Below, in pieces: positions 1-10,337 of a stretch of 64,000 nucleotides of DNA. The DNA is from Penicillus capitatus (Eukaryota; Chlorophyta). Every line of letters starts with the position of its first letter. Within the stretch, counting starts at the first letter, position 1. A program made the position numbers and the translations under genes. Under the pieces are notes generated by a model that had not been told where the DNA came from, made no database searches, and saw nothing but the letters and a program-made list of their open reading frames with translations. The stretch lies in the NCBI GenBank assembly GCA_965649825.1, contig OZ287697.1, forward strand, positions 992,001 through 1,056,000, in the 5' to 3' direction.

Positions 1-490
1 TAGAAGGATCGCTTGCTTGAGCTTGACCACTCCTTTGAGTTGATCTCGACCGACGTGCATGAACCATCAGACGACGTGCGTTTCCAGAAGATGCGGCTTA
101 CTCTTGGCCGGAAGGACGTGCAGCAGGTAGACGGCGAAGAAGCGCGCGAGGCCATGCCGTTGTTCGGTGTTCGCCAGTGGCCCGCGATTCAGACACAGCG
201 CCAGCGACTGCCAAGCGTTCGACGCTCGGTACAAATGCAGAAACAAGGCAGACGACCTTGTAGGAGGAGAGCCAGGCAAGGTGGTATGCACAGATAAGGC
301 GACCGTATATGTGTATCCCCTGCGCCTCGTAAAGAAACGGCAGCAAAGCGTTCACGAGAAGGACGGGAAGGAAGCAGACGAAGCGAGCGAGCCCCTCTCT
401 CTGTCGGGCAACGATTCGCCAGGTGTAGCCGGTCGACAGAACAACGTAGACGGCCGTCAGGGAAACGGTCGAAGAAAAGTCGAGGGCCAT
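1..490 (-). CDS. Wax-synthase-like MBOAT acyltransferase, 5' part (copy 1)
   Basis: This is the first part of a gene reading leftward off the window edge. It is near-identical to the complete gene at 39543–40966. The start is the ATG at 490–488, and exon 1 encodes several hydrophobic helices. A 49-nt intron lies at about 208–256, then exon 2 contains the family-like LNRGPL segment. The second donor (gtaagc) is also kept. Nothing in the visible portion is broken, so this copy may be functional. It is head to head with a TAF5 5' fragment, 107 bp between start codons, as in the other copy. The acyltransferase assignment rests on the full-length copy. Confidence 0.6.
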
Positions 491-597
491 GACGTCTAGT
501 CTGCCGTAAAGAATGCAGGACCGTCGTCGCGAAGGCGGTGTTCGTACGGACGGACCTCCGCACGACCTTCATTCGCTGTACGACGGACCGACTCTCC

Positions 598-816
598 ATG
601 TCCGACTTCGACGCGATCCTCTCGGAGTACCTGCGCCTCAGCGGGTGGCCAGCCCTCTCTGTTCACCGCGCTCTGGACGACGGGCGCCGTGCGTGCAGGT
701 ATGTCCCGTCCTCGACGCAGGAACCTTCCGAAGAAACGGCGCGTCTGCGGGAGAGACTGAAGCACCGCCTGGTCGAGTTGGCGAGCAGACCGGCCAGCGC
801 CAAACCGGCTCACTGA
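598..816 (+). pseudogene. TAF5 5'-end fragment (truncated duplicate)
   Basis: The ATG at 598 opens 72 codons (MSDFDAILSEYLRLSG…) matching the amino terminus of the TAF5-like gene that starts at 39435 on the other strand. Similarity stops near base 812 and a stop codon follows within two codons. All WD40 repeats are missing. About 200 bp of unrelated sequence then joins the block at about 1020, so roughly 2.4 kb present in the other copy has been lost or replaced here. It keeps the divergent promoter shared with the acyltransferase gene, so a truncated transcript is possible, but it cannot supply TAF5 function. Confidence 0.7.
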
Positions 817-1135
817 CGCAAGGAGATACATCTGTACGAAGTGTGTAGAAGACGACGAAATGACCCGTTTTAAGAACCTCCTTTCCGAAGGAACAAGAAC
901 AGCAGCATCACTGTTGAACGAAGTAACAGAACGCACGAGGTCCTTGCGTCAGTACCAAATGAAGACTCTCTGAGAAAATCAGGGAGAAGCCACCCCATTC
1001 ACACCGCTGAAGTTAACGAATGGCTTAATGGTCTAAATGCAGAGGCTATTAAAGCAGGTCAACGTCGCCGGATTTGGCATTCGTTTCGTCGCTATTTTGA
1101 GAGCGAGTTGTGTTTTCTTCTGGAAACTCGCCAAG

Positions 1136-2402
1136 ATGCAGACGACAAGCCTCTCGACTCTAATCGTCGTAGCGCTTTTGTGCGCCTGCAATGGCGTTTT
1201 CGGGTCCTGGATCCCGACTAGTAAGATGACGGCGCAAACAGATCTTGACGGCAGAGACTCCGATCGTAAGTTTTTGCCTCGGGACGAAGTTACGTTAAAT
1301 TCCTCGCTGCAGACGCACATGCACGCCAGAAAGACGACCTTCTACCGTATGTTTTCGCGAAGCCACAGGTGCGTATGTTCTTTCCGAGGTATTTTTTTGA
1401 CGGCGCTGTATTTTAAAGGACGCCAACGGCGACGTGGATAAAAGCGCCACCGATGTGTTCAAGATGCTCGGCGGCAACGCACAGAGCCGCCCATGTTGCA
1501 CGTCATGGGGACCTGGCCGCGTCGACTGCTTCATCCGAGCACCGAAATCGAACGTCATGCACATTTCCATTGACAACGGAGTCTACAGCGAATGGGAGGA
1601 TCTCGGCGGTGTGATCGTCGACGAGATCGAATGCGTCAGTCGCGACGTTGGCCTCATCGACGTCCTGGTGCTGGACGTCGGAATTTCACTCTACGACAAG
1701 GTGTTTTCTGATGGAAAATGGAGCGATTGGCAGGGTAAGGGTGGGAAGTTGATGGAAGTTCCTTCCTGTGCTGTCCGAACGCCCAAAATCGTCAACTGCA
1801 TGTTGAGAGGAACGACGAACAGAGGCTATCACATTGGAGCTACTGATGGCAAATGGACGTCGTACACAGACCTGGCAGGGGGCTTGTTCAGCCCCCTTGG
1901 ATGTTCGGCAAGAGACGCGAACAACTTCAACTGCTTCGTCAGCGGAATGAACTTGAACCTTTATCACAGATACTGGATCCAGGGAGTAGGATGGCAGGGC
2001 TATGAAAATCTCAAAGGTCTGGTGAAAGGTCAGCCATCGGTGACGACGTGGGACGCTAACAGGATCGACGTTTTCTCCTTGGGCGTGAGAACGAACAGCG
2101 TCATGCAGAAGACATGGATAGGTGGTAAAGGATGGCAGGAGTGGGTCGATCTGGGAGGCGTCTTCGACTCGGCACCCGAATGTGTGACCACCGGTGTCGG
2201 CAAGATCCACTGTTTTGCCATTGGTGACGATTCCTATCTCTACAAGAACGACTACGCAGATGGAAAGTGGGGTGGCTGGGTCAACACGCACGTGCCGTTC
2301 CTCGAGACACCGTCCTGTGTTGTTTCCAATGCAAACGAAGTGTCCTGTTACATGCGCGGATTCAACAAAAAGCTGATCGAGGTCGTCTACAAATATGCCT
2401 GA
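1136..2402 (+). CDS. Secreted seven-bladed PLL-like lectin (copy L1a)
   Basis: Three exons: 1136–1265, 1313–1368 and 1419–2402. The 47-nt intron (gtaagt…ctgcag) and 50-nt intron keep one reading frame. The start MQTTSLSTL begins a clear signal peptide. The mature protein has seven repeats of about 45 residues, each with a W-x-DLGG-like turn, typical of PLL/fucose-lectin-like beta-propellers. Most blades carry a C-x8-10-C pair, suggesting within-blade disulfides; blade 5 (PSVTTWDANRIDVF) has none. Role inferred: extracellular glycan binding. A hairpin follows the stop. The near-identical copy at 35368–36639 lacks the first intron. Confidence 0.75.
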
Positions 2403-2424
2403 AGTTCTGCCTGCTTGATTGGTC

Positions 2425-2445
2425 TGCCAAACAAATGAGTTGGCA
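2425..2445 (+). promoter_or_regulatory. 3'-UTR hairpin after lectin gene
   Basis: An inverted repeat TGCCAA…TTGGCA lies 22 nt after the stop codon. The same hairpin follows four other lectin genes in the window. Function is inferred only from conservation. Confidence 0.5.
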
Positions 2446-2884
2446 ATTCGTTTTTATCTGTGCTGAGTTCTGTCTGCCAAATCCATCAAATACTCAACAG
2501 TCCAACAACTGTGGAACAGTTTAATGTGCCATTTTTTGCGACATTCGCTGCAGATGCGATGCGCCGACGATCGAAGAAAACGATTGCTGTCGTGTCGGCC
2601 AGAGAAAGCGGCGCAGTTCGTCTCTTCTGCTTCGACGATGGAAGTACCGAACTCTAACGGCGATGTCATCGGAAGCGTCGCGTTGGTTCTTCGTCTCCAA
2701 ACCACGGTGCTTTCGCCTCTCACAGGCAGATCGAGAACCAAGTCTTTCCCCCTTCTCGGAGACAGCCATTTCAATATTCTGTATGAAATGAAGAAGTACA
2801 GAATCCTTGAACTCAGATTCGGGAACTTTTTCTAGGTGTTGTGGCAGGGATTCCCCACGCGTTCGACGAGACACGAAGCGTCCG

Positions 2885-3300
2885 TTATTTTGATGTCGTC
2901 ACCTGCCCGATCGACCGCTCTGCTCTTTGATCTTGGTGTTCGCACACGTCTTTGTTTGAACTGTCGCGCAATGGAAAACGATACCTCTCACGCGCAAGAC
3001 TCGCTAGATTGAACGGATAGCATTGGTACCGAATTTGCAAGCCCATCGAATAGTCTTTCACAGTCCTGTTTGCCTTTTTGCCAGTCTTTTCAATGTTAAA
3101 TCCAAGCAGCGCGACGGCCTCCTTGAACTGCTTGTCGATCTTTGGTATGAAAGCATTCGTGGAGTACTGCCAGATTTGATTCGCCAAGTCAGGCATGCGT
3201 GTCTGAGGCAGGACTTTTGGGGAACGGTTCATGCACATGACAAGAAAGCACAGACGCAACACCAGAGAAAACAAGTTCTCTCGTCGGCGATCAGATCGAC
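2885..3300 (-). pseudogene. Sulfotransferase carboxy-terminal relic (copy 1)
   Basis: Leftward translation contains DLANQIWQYSTNAF and FKEAVALLGFNIEKTGKKA, which align with the end of the sulfotransferase at 43195–45167 (DSANQIWQYYTEDL, YKEDFDRFGFTVKEI). No PAPS-binding loop or upstream exons are visible here. The same relic is at 34493–34885 in the inverted copy, so it predates the duplication. Confidence 0.6.
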
Positions 3301-4268
3301 TGTCTCCCTCATTGATCTATCCTCTCACTTCATCGACGAATCGTCGCTTCGAGCACCATATTTGGTTCTATCGGTTGTCGAGTTCTTGTCACTTCTACAA
3401 TTGTTACAGTGATTGTTATTTTGGTCAGTTTTGATGACCGAGCTCATCGAATAACAACAAGACTCACAGTTGTTTGCGATACCTACCATCTTTGAAAAAA
3501 CATACACCCGCGAAGGCCGCAAGGGTGACTGACATCGTTGACAGCTCGGAGGCAATCGGTGATTGTGGCCCCTACTTGTTAAAGCTGTTTGAATACAGAA
3601 GGTTGGTCGGGCCCGTGTCGAGGGGAACTGTAAAGCCTGTGGTTTGACTGACAGAGACAGATGGGATTTACGAGGTGATAAGATGACAATAAAAAGCTAA
3701 ATTCTTTGTAAGAAAACGAGAACCCTGTTTTTTCGCTTTTACTCTGACACGCGTGCCCATGAATTACCCACAGGAACATCTGTTACCTTCGCCGTCAGAT
3801 CATCAGGACTGCTGCCCGCTTCCGGCCGCGCCACAATCAACATATTTAGACGCTTCTCTTTTATAACTCCGCCTTGTCTGTCATTTCTCGCTTGTTGCAG
3901 CCTGCTTTGACGACACGCAATGCGTCTGTCATAAAACTACTTGAACGACCTTCCACGGCTTTAAGCTAAGAGAGATTCTTGACAGACCCGGCGGCGAAAT
4001 ATAGCTCGTTATGAGTATTGCATCCATCCATCGACGAGGAGACATTCGATGTATGATCGAAAAAAGGAAAGGATGCTTTTGAAGTTTTTTCTGTTCTATC
4101 TACGTTCTCTACCTAATTGAAAACCGTCTTAGAGAAAGGAAGGCTTTGTTGGGCGATCCAGCAGCATGCGTTGCAATGGTCCAACTTCGACGTATCCGGT
4201 ATTGTATTCCGTCTGCTGTGCGACGCTGTGTCCTGTCATGTCAAACACATAAATGTTTATTCTCACCG

Positions 4269-5935
4269 GAACAGTAACGCTATTTTTTTAGATTGCTTGC
4301 TTTTACAACTTCTTTTTAAGAAGATCAGGAGTGCGACTGTACACTAAGTGTAGCAAACAGTATTCAATCCGCTAAACAGAGAGACCGGCAGGGGTGAATG
4401 AAATGAAAGGTCCAGATCAGGTGTTTCCATGCGGGAGCCTGGGGAGTCGGACGAACGGGCGGATCGGCAATACCATGTAATCCAGGGTAGCAAACGGGGC
4501 CTTGTGTTCTCCCAGGAGTTGCTCGTGAAGTGTCTTCGAAATGAAGACTTTCAGGTTCTTGCTCGGTGTCCATTCGGGAAGGGGCTGTCCTGAGGTATCG
4601 CGCTTCCTACGATTCAATCGATGCGGCGCGGCGAGGTGCATTTCTTCGAGTTCGGTTGCCGGTATCTTCCAGCGGGCTGCGTTCTGTTCTGCAATGGCGG
4701 TGATGGCTGCTTCCGGGTCGATGTCTGTGTCGACATTGCTGATGACTACTGGGATCTTGTCTTTCGTGGGCGATAGGTACGGATTGTTGACTTCGAAGGT
4801 TCCAATATCGTCGAGCTCCAGGTCCCAACTGGCACCGGCGCATTCTAGGCAGCGGTCGAGCGCTCTCTCAAACTGCTGGATCAGGTCGGAGCGGATTTGC
4901 ACGTAGTATCTGCCGCCGTGGTCAGAGCGGATGTCTTCCACATATTCCTTCAAATTCTTGATCTTCAGAGTCCGTTCCAGGCTGATGCCAAGCTGGCGAA
5001 AGGACGGACGATCTCCCTTCAGGGTCACTGGGCAGAGCTGGAAGCTGCGTTCATCGCATCGGATCTGGGCCTTGATCGCGTTAGTTTGTCTCCGGATCTC
5101 TCGTGCCTGGGTGGTCCGTTGGCGCTGGGCGGGGGTCGTGGTCTGGGGCTGCTCTGAGGGCAGGGACTGACGGGCGGCGTCGCGGTACGAGCGTGTGACT
5201 TCTCGAACGGTGCTGTCCGCAGAAGGTGTAACGTGGGTCATAGGAGCTGGGGGTGTTGGAGCAAACGAGACCATGGATTTGTGGAATCCGAGACAGGTTC
5301 CCATCTCCCCGAGACGAGTGGAGATTCCCATGAGCGCTTCTCGGTTTTCAGGTGGAGCTTGTCCAATGGCGTATGCCAGATGAGCCAGCGTAGTGTCGAT
5401 GTCTTGGGCGAGTGCTTCCAGGAGATCTGATGGGGTAGCTTTTTCCTTGTACCGGCAGATCTGTGAGAGACAGGAAGACTTAGCGTGCGGGTCAAAGATG
5501 GGGCCTTCTGAGGCGAGTAGAAGCGAGGTTCTAGCGTCCTCGTGGCGTCGGACAAGTCGGAGCTGCACGGCATCTCGCTTTTCATGGGCTGCCAGGTAAG
5601 CTCTGATTTTCTCGATGAGCTGTGCGGGGTCCAAGGTGGCCGCAAGCTGGGTGGAACAGGCTCGGAGTGCAGTGTTGACGAGAATGAGCTCCGCCTTGCT
5701 CATCGCCTCGAGTACCTCGGGGGTCTGACGCAGGTCGCGTCGATACCGAACCGTGTTAGCCGCCTGAGCAACCGCCGTGCGCACTGGGTCAGGGGCGGCG
5801 TCAGGAGCTCCAGACTGAGATCCGGAAGGTTGCATCGTTCGCTTTTGCGCGTGCAGGCACCGTCGTTCGGCAAGGGTTTTGAAACGGCGAAACGAAAGTG
5901 CCGTACGGGATTGCTCTCTGAACAGTAACGCTATT
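4269..5935 (-). mobile_element. ORF1-only LINE-like insertion with target-site duplication
   Basis: The 16-mer gaacagtaacgctatt occurs at 4269–4284 and again at 5920–5935, flanking about 1.63 kb. On the minus strand the element ends in a short A-run directly against the left duplication, the usual 3' end of a non-LTR retrotransposon. It holds an 84-nt 5' leader, one intact 472-codon ORF and about 130 nt of 3' sequence. No reverse transcriptase or endonuclease is present inside. It sits between blocks A1 and B1, and no empty site is visible in the inverted copies because similarity stops before it. A non-autonomous or internally deleted LINE is inferred. Confidence 0.7.
4417..5835 (-). CDS. 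Retroelement ORF1-like (Gag-like) protein
   Basis: An intact ORF of 472 residues fills the inserted element. Residues about 1–200 are helix-rich and acidic/polar. About 200–260 is a Gln/Arg/Thr-rich linker. About 260–460 resembles LINE ORF1 nucleic-acid-binding domains: a segment VVISNVDTDIDPE is followed by an Arg/Lys patch LNRRKRD. The frame ends at VLPIRPFVRLPRLP, about where many ORF1 proteins begin CCHC knuckles; none is present. The uninterrupted frame suggests a recent insertion. The host would have to supply reverse transcriptase in trans. Family placement is by general resemblance only. Confidence 0.6.
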   Translation of the reverse strand: MQPSGSQSGAPDAAPDPVRTAVAQAANTVRYRRDLRQTPEVLEAMSKAELILVNTALRACSTQLAATLDPAQLIEKIRAYLAAHEKRDAVQLRLVRRHEDARTSLLLASEGPIFDPHAKSSCLSQICRYKEKATPSDLLEALAQDIDTTLAHLAYAIGQAPPENREALMGISTRLGEMGTCLGFHKSMVSFAPTPPAPMTHVTPSADSTVREVTRSYRDAARQSLPSEQPQTTTPAQRQRTTQAREIRRQTNAIKAQIRCDERSFQLCPVTLKGDRPSFRQLGISLERTLKIKNLKEYVEDIRSDHGGRYYVQIRSDLIQQFERALDRCLECAGASWDLELDDIGTFEVNNPYLSPTKDKIPVVISNVDTDIDPEAAITAIAEQNAARWKIPATELEEMHLAAPHRLNRRKRDTSGQPLPEWTPSKNLKVFISKTLHEQLLGEHKAPFATLDYMVLPIRPFVRLPRLPHGNT

Positions 5936-6474
5936 GGAATTTTTGCAAAAGCTCTCTGCTCTTTGGGTCCCGTTGGAGGTGGGTACTCGAATCGCCGAAG
6001 ACAACCATCGCGATTGTTGCGCGGTCAAATAACCATCCAGGCGCCTCACGGCCGCATAGAGCAGCGGATGGAGAATCTCCACGAACCTCCTTCACAACGA
6101 TAGGGATGGTTGTCGATTGCATGCATGAGTTCGCAGTTGTTAGAGCTTACGGTTAGGAATTCTTTACCGCCATGGGTATTGAAGGGCGACAATTCGCGTA
6201 GGAACATCTCGAGTTCTTGGCACTTCATCCGAGTGTGACTTTATCTGCTTCGTTCGCGCCGAATCTGGATTAAGTTCATTATCATTGTTTTTCGATTCTC
6301 GACATGTCCTCCATCATCAAAGCGTACGTGTGACGAGTGCCTTGGATCACAGAGGCGGTGGATGCATGCCCGTTCGAGGAGTGTCCTCACGCACGAGGAA
6401 ACCATGACAAGTGGCGTGATGCCATAAAAATTCGGACGGGGTATTAGAACCAGACGATTTTGTCGTCTATGTCT
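5936..6474. other. Intergenic, possible old retroelement remnant
   Basis: No supportable gene. The minus strand near 5937–6120 encodes VVFGDSSTHL, loosely like the GDFN motif of LINE endonucleases, so the insertion may have landed in an older element. This is weak. Confidence 0.25.
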
Positions 6475-7713
6475 TTAGCTTGAGTAAGTCACTATTGTCA
6501 CAGGTGTTCCCTGCGCGACTCGCATCCGACGAGGGCTGACGTCCGGGTCAAATTCGCTACTGGCAAAATCGTATGCGATGAAAACCGCCTCTTTGTTATA
6601 TCTTCTGGCAGCACACGTGATCTCGCGCTCGTTCGAGACGACACAGGATGGATGATCCAGGAAGAAGCCAAAGGATTCGATCTAGTCCGTCCACTGCTTC
6701 CGGTAAAACGAATTCCTGTAGAGATAAGATCCTTCACCAACGGCGAAGCAGTGGATGATGCCGACTACAGGTGTCACACACTCGGGTGCGGAACCGAAGA
6801 CGCCTCCCAGATCCTCCACCGGTCTCTGAGCAGCGCCATCGAAGGCCAGATGCAGAACAGCTCTGCTCTCCGCCGACATAACAAACACGTCGATTCTGTT
6901 TTGGTTCCAGGTTGTCACAGATGGTCGGCCAGTTGCTTGGACACCTAGATCCTCCCACTCGATCCAGTCGTCTTTCCATCGCTGCACCGACAGGTGCATG
7001 TGATCTCCGCCGTTGAAGCAATCGAAGTGACCGGCGGACTTAGCGGAACACGCCATCGGCGTCCAGGCCCTGTCACCGAAGTTGTCGATAAAAATCTAGT
7101 CGCCGCTGACGGATCCGATGTGTTGATATGTACCGTCCATCTTTCTCGACATGCAGTTGACGATGCTCTTTGTCCGCGCCACGCAGGAGGGGACCTCCAT
7201 CACCGACCCACCCAGGGACTTCCAGCCACTCCACTGACCCCACGCGTAGGTATTGACGCGCAGACGGGAAGATCTGTCCTGCACGAACACGTCGATGACG
7301 CCGACGTCGCGACTCACACATTCGATGTCGCCGATGATGACGATATTGCCCAGGTCCTGCCACTCGCCATCGGCTCCCTGGATGTGCAGCACGTTTGCCT
7401 TCGGGCCTTGAACGAAGCAGTCGATGCGGCCCGGTCCCCACGACGTGCAGCACGGTCGGCTCTGTGCGCTGCCGCCGATTCTTCTGAATTTCTCGCGAGG
7501 AGATCTAGCCTCGACCGCGTTCGAATAGAGACAAGGCTCGCCGCCGACGGTCGCCACAGAAACGTCGGTTTCCGAGAGTTCCCCAACGGCGTCTTCCGCC
7601 CTCGGCCTGCATCCAGTCGCTTCTGGAAGACCGGCTGAGACGGCGCTCGACTTGACGGCCGCCGTCATCAAAGCGGCGACGACCGTCAGTAGAAGAGAGT
7701 GCTCGCGTGGCAT
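6475..7713 (-). pseudogene. PLL-like lectin, nonsense-disrupted (copy L2a)
   Basis: This is the counterpart of the intact gene at 48093–49253. The start (MPREHSLLLTVV), signal peptide and blades 1–2 are intact. Two Trp codons have become TAG by G-to-A changes, at 7098–7096 and at 6684–6682. The frame otherwise continues through the remaining blades to a diverged tail (…EFDPDVSPRRMRV…) ending at 6475. The partner has tgg at both sites. Read-through would restore nearly the whole propeller, so decay is recent. The tail also matches a fragment near 19076–19140. Confidence 0.75.
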
Positions 7714-8150
7714 CTCTCACTCGGCGTACAGACAGACAAACGACAGTCGGAGAGAAACGTGCAGGTCAACCGATGCCTTGATGCGAATTGCCGTGTCAAC
7801 TGAGACTCATGCGTACGACACGAACAAAGTACTGGACGACGCATCCGAGAGAGACACGTACTTGCAGAGTACGGCGTGACTTTCCGAAGAAAGAGTGTGG
7901 ACATCGTCACAGTGATGGGCTGATAAATTTGTGCAAACGCCCGAGAAAAAACATGTCGCTTCTCCGATGGTTTCTGTTCTAAAGTACTGGAGAACAAAGG
8001 AAGGCTGACGTCGAGTACTCGAACCTGATGAAAGTTCAAGTCCTGGCCCATTTGGACAGTCACCAATCAAATGGAGAAGCCTTACACAATGGCTGCTAGT
8101 TTGACAGGTTAAAGATTTGAACAGTAACAGCTTGTAAAAGCGAAGGTGGT

Positions 8151-8171
8151 TGCCAAATCATGCGTTTGGCA
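8151..8171 (-). promoter_or_regulatory. 3'-UTR hairpin after lectin L3a
   Basis: TGCCAAA-N7-TTTGGCA, a perfect 7-bp stem with a 7-nt loop, lies 12 nt beyond the stop codon of the leftward lectin gene. Confidence 0.55.
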
Positions 8172-8183
8172 GACCGGCAGATC

Positions 8184-9387
8184 TTAATTGTAGTCGAAGA
8201 CCATATCCATCAAGGTCAAATTGAAGTCCCGACAATAACAGGACACCACGTTCGGGGTCGAAACAACACAAGACGGTGTTTCGATACACTTGACTTCGAC
8301 ACTGGTCCAGCCACTCCACCATCCTGCTTCGTAATCGTTCCTGTAGAGATAGAACTCATAGCTGACAGCGAAGCAGTGGATTTTGTCGACTCCAGTCGTT
8401 ACACATTCGGGATTGGAGGCAAAGTAGCCACCCAGATCGACCCACACGAGCCATTTCCATCCATCCCATGTCCTCTGTAGGACGCTGTTCGTGCGAATAT
8501 CCAAGAAAAACACGTCGATTCTTCTTCCATCCGTGGTCAGATTCCATGTCGTCACTGACGGTCGCCCTTTTACCGTTCCACCGAGATCTGCCCAACCGCC
8601 CCAGCCTGCTTTTGACCAGTATTTGGTATACATGCGCAGGTTACTTCCACTGGTGAAGCAGTCGATGTGAAGTTTGCCTCTCGTCACACATCCAATGGGA
8701 TGCAATAATTGTCCCCCCATACTAGAAAATGACGTCCATTTCCCGCCGGAGAGCCCAATGTAGTAAGCCCCGTTGTCCGTTCCCCTCGCCATACAAGCGA
8801 TGTCGGTAGAGGATTGGGCTGCACATGAAGGCACCTCCATCAACCTCCCTCCGTTAAGCACCCAACCGCTCCACTTTTCGTCGGATAAAGTGTTATGGAA
8901 AAGACGATGGATGACGTCTAGCACAATGACATCGATGACGCCGGCGCCGCGGTTGAGGCATTCGATATCGCCGACGATGACAAAACCGAGGTCCTGCCAC
9001 TCACTGTGCTCGCCGTCTTGGATCCGGATGTGCATCACATTCGACCTCGGTCCGCGAACAAAGCAGTCGATGCGGCCATCTCCCGACGACGTGCAGCATG
9101 GACGGCTGTAGGCGACGCCGCCATAAATCATATACGAACCGCCAAAAGTTCCCTTTGTACAACAGGCCGTAAGAACTGCTGACGGAGGACCTTGACTGTC
9201 TTACGGCAACGTCTTTCGTAAAGAGTGGGACGATGTCTTCCTTTGGAGAAGAGACTCCGGAAAGACGGCTGCTTTCATGAACGAGCTCCGCGTCTTCTTC
9301 GCCGTTATCGACATACGCCGACGCGGAACAGGAGAGGAAGAGAAAGAACGTCGCAACGACAAGCAAACGCGACGCGTTCAGCCACAT
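8184..9387 (-). CDS. Secreted seven-bladed PLL-like lectin (copy L3a)
   Basis: Exon 1 is 9387–9205, then a 52-nt intron at 9204–9153 (gtaaga…acaaag), then exon 2 at 9152–8184. Exon 1 is exactly 61 codons: a signal peptide (MWLNASRLL…FLSCSASA) and a short polar stem. The start is chosen because MWLNASR is shared by all three copies. Exon 2 encodes seven propeller repeats beginning SRPCCTSSGDGRIDCF. Paired cysteines in most blades suggest disulfide bonds. The last blade ends CYCRDFNLTLMDMVFDYN. Intron position and phase are the same in the copies at 46411 and 54114. Probable role: secreted or cell-wall glycan binding. Confidence 0.75.
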
Positions 9388-9742
9388 CTTCGAGATGACT
9401 TTGTGGTTTTTCGATAAGTATTCACGTTTGGCGGCGGAAAGCACGTTTGAGAATGACGACAACGCGTTTAGTTTCCCGGCTAATCGTTATACTGCATCGT
9501 CCAATCTCGGTCGACGTCATGTTCAAGGATACTGATACTGACAGAGCGCTGGACTTCGTCACCCTCACGTATGAACCAAACGAACAGTTCACGGAACACT
9601 GTCCGAGGACGGAAAGCAAATCTGCTGAGATCCATGCTGTCTGCTCGTCGTTCGCGTACTAAATCTATCAGCGAGAACATCCGATAATGACGACGGTATA
9701 CTGCACAATCAGTGCTGTCGGCCGGATCGACGATTCTTGAGT

Positions 9743-9880
9743 ATGCGACGGGCGCTCTTCGAAGAAACGCGTTCGCAATTTCTCCTAAACATGTTTTGCA
9801 CGCTGTTGGCAGTCGGTCAGTTCACTCTTGTCGCATTCACCTGTTTGTTCCGTCTGCCGCCAACATTCGATCCCTTTTGA
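9743..9880 (+). CDS. Conserved 45-codon hydrophobic ORF, divergent from lectin L3a
   Basis: The ORF runs from ATG at 9743 to TGA at 9880: MRRALFEETR, then a hydrophobic stretch (FLLNMFCTLLAVG…VAFTCLF), then PPTFDPF. It is kept, mostly with codon-compatible changes, at 45922–46059 and 54465–54602. It could be a micro-protein, or the signal-peptide exon of a longer gene reading away from the lectin. No homologue recognised. Confidence 0.4.
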   Translation: MRRALFEETRSQFLLNMFCTLLAVGQFTLVAFTCLFRLPPTFDPF

Positions 9881-10337
9881 TAAACACGGATTGTTTTGCC
9901 GTGCGTTTCTTGAAGGAAGAGTCGCTGTGCTGTGTTCTACAGGAGAACAGCACAACGACTTGTTAACGTCAAATTCGCGAGTATTTACGATTTGTCTTAT
10001 TGAGAGCTATGCATGTCATCGTGCGTCGAGCGCAAAGTCTCGTCGACAGCCTACTGCGGGCGGCTCTTCGGACGACGACCCAGGACCGTCCAGCATCGGC
10101 CTCGTAGACCGCGCCGTTTCCTATTCTCCGTTCGCTTGTCACATCCCGAGGTCAACCGTCATTTGCAGCCGTTCTTTCACAAATCTTTCAGACACCTTCA
10201 CGTCTCATCATTCAGATCCTTCCACTCACACACACTCCATCCATTTCTCAACAGACATTGATGTGACGTGCAATGACCTGATGCCCGCGCACGACCCATG
10301 GACTGTCGAGAGCCGCAGCACAACATCGAGCATCATC

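Larger units (their letters stand above)
1..4178. repeat. Inverted duplication block A1
   Basis: Bases 1–about 4178 match about 33595–40032 in reverse orientation. The interval 812–1020 replaces about 2.5 kb present in the partner (36755–39222). Identity is very high in the gene-poor part 3580–4020 and in the lectin and acyltransferase exons. The stretch 3300–4178 has no supportable gene: its 66-residue ORF is simply shared by both copies. Confidence 0.8.
6565..9950. repeat. Duplication block B1 (two-lectin unit)
   Basis: This block contains the tandem lectin genes L3a and L2a and the divergent small ORF. It matches 45790–49200 in inverted orientation. Its L3 half matches 52700–54705 in direct orientation. 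B2 and C resemble each other more closely than B1 upstream of the L3 start. Confidence 0.75.

Noticed and set aside
189-599. 136-codon minus-strand ORF
   Set aside because: It is a shadow frame of the acyltransferase exons; the joined exons give the family signature in another frame.
3579-3779. 66-codon ORF conserved at 3579 and 33989
   Set aside because: The conservation is fully explained by the young duplication; surrounding non-coding sequence is equally conserved.
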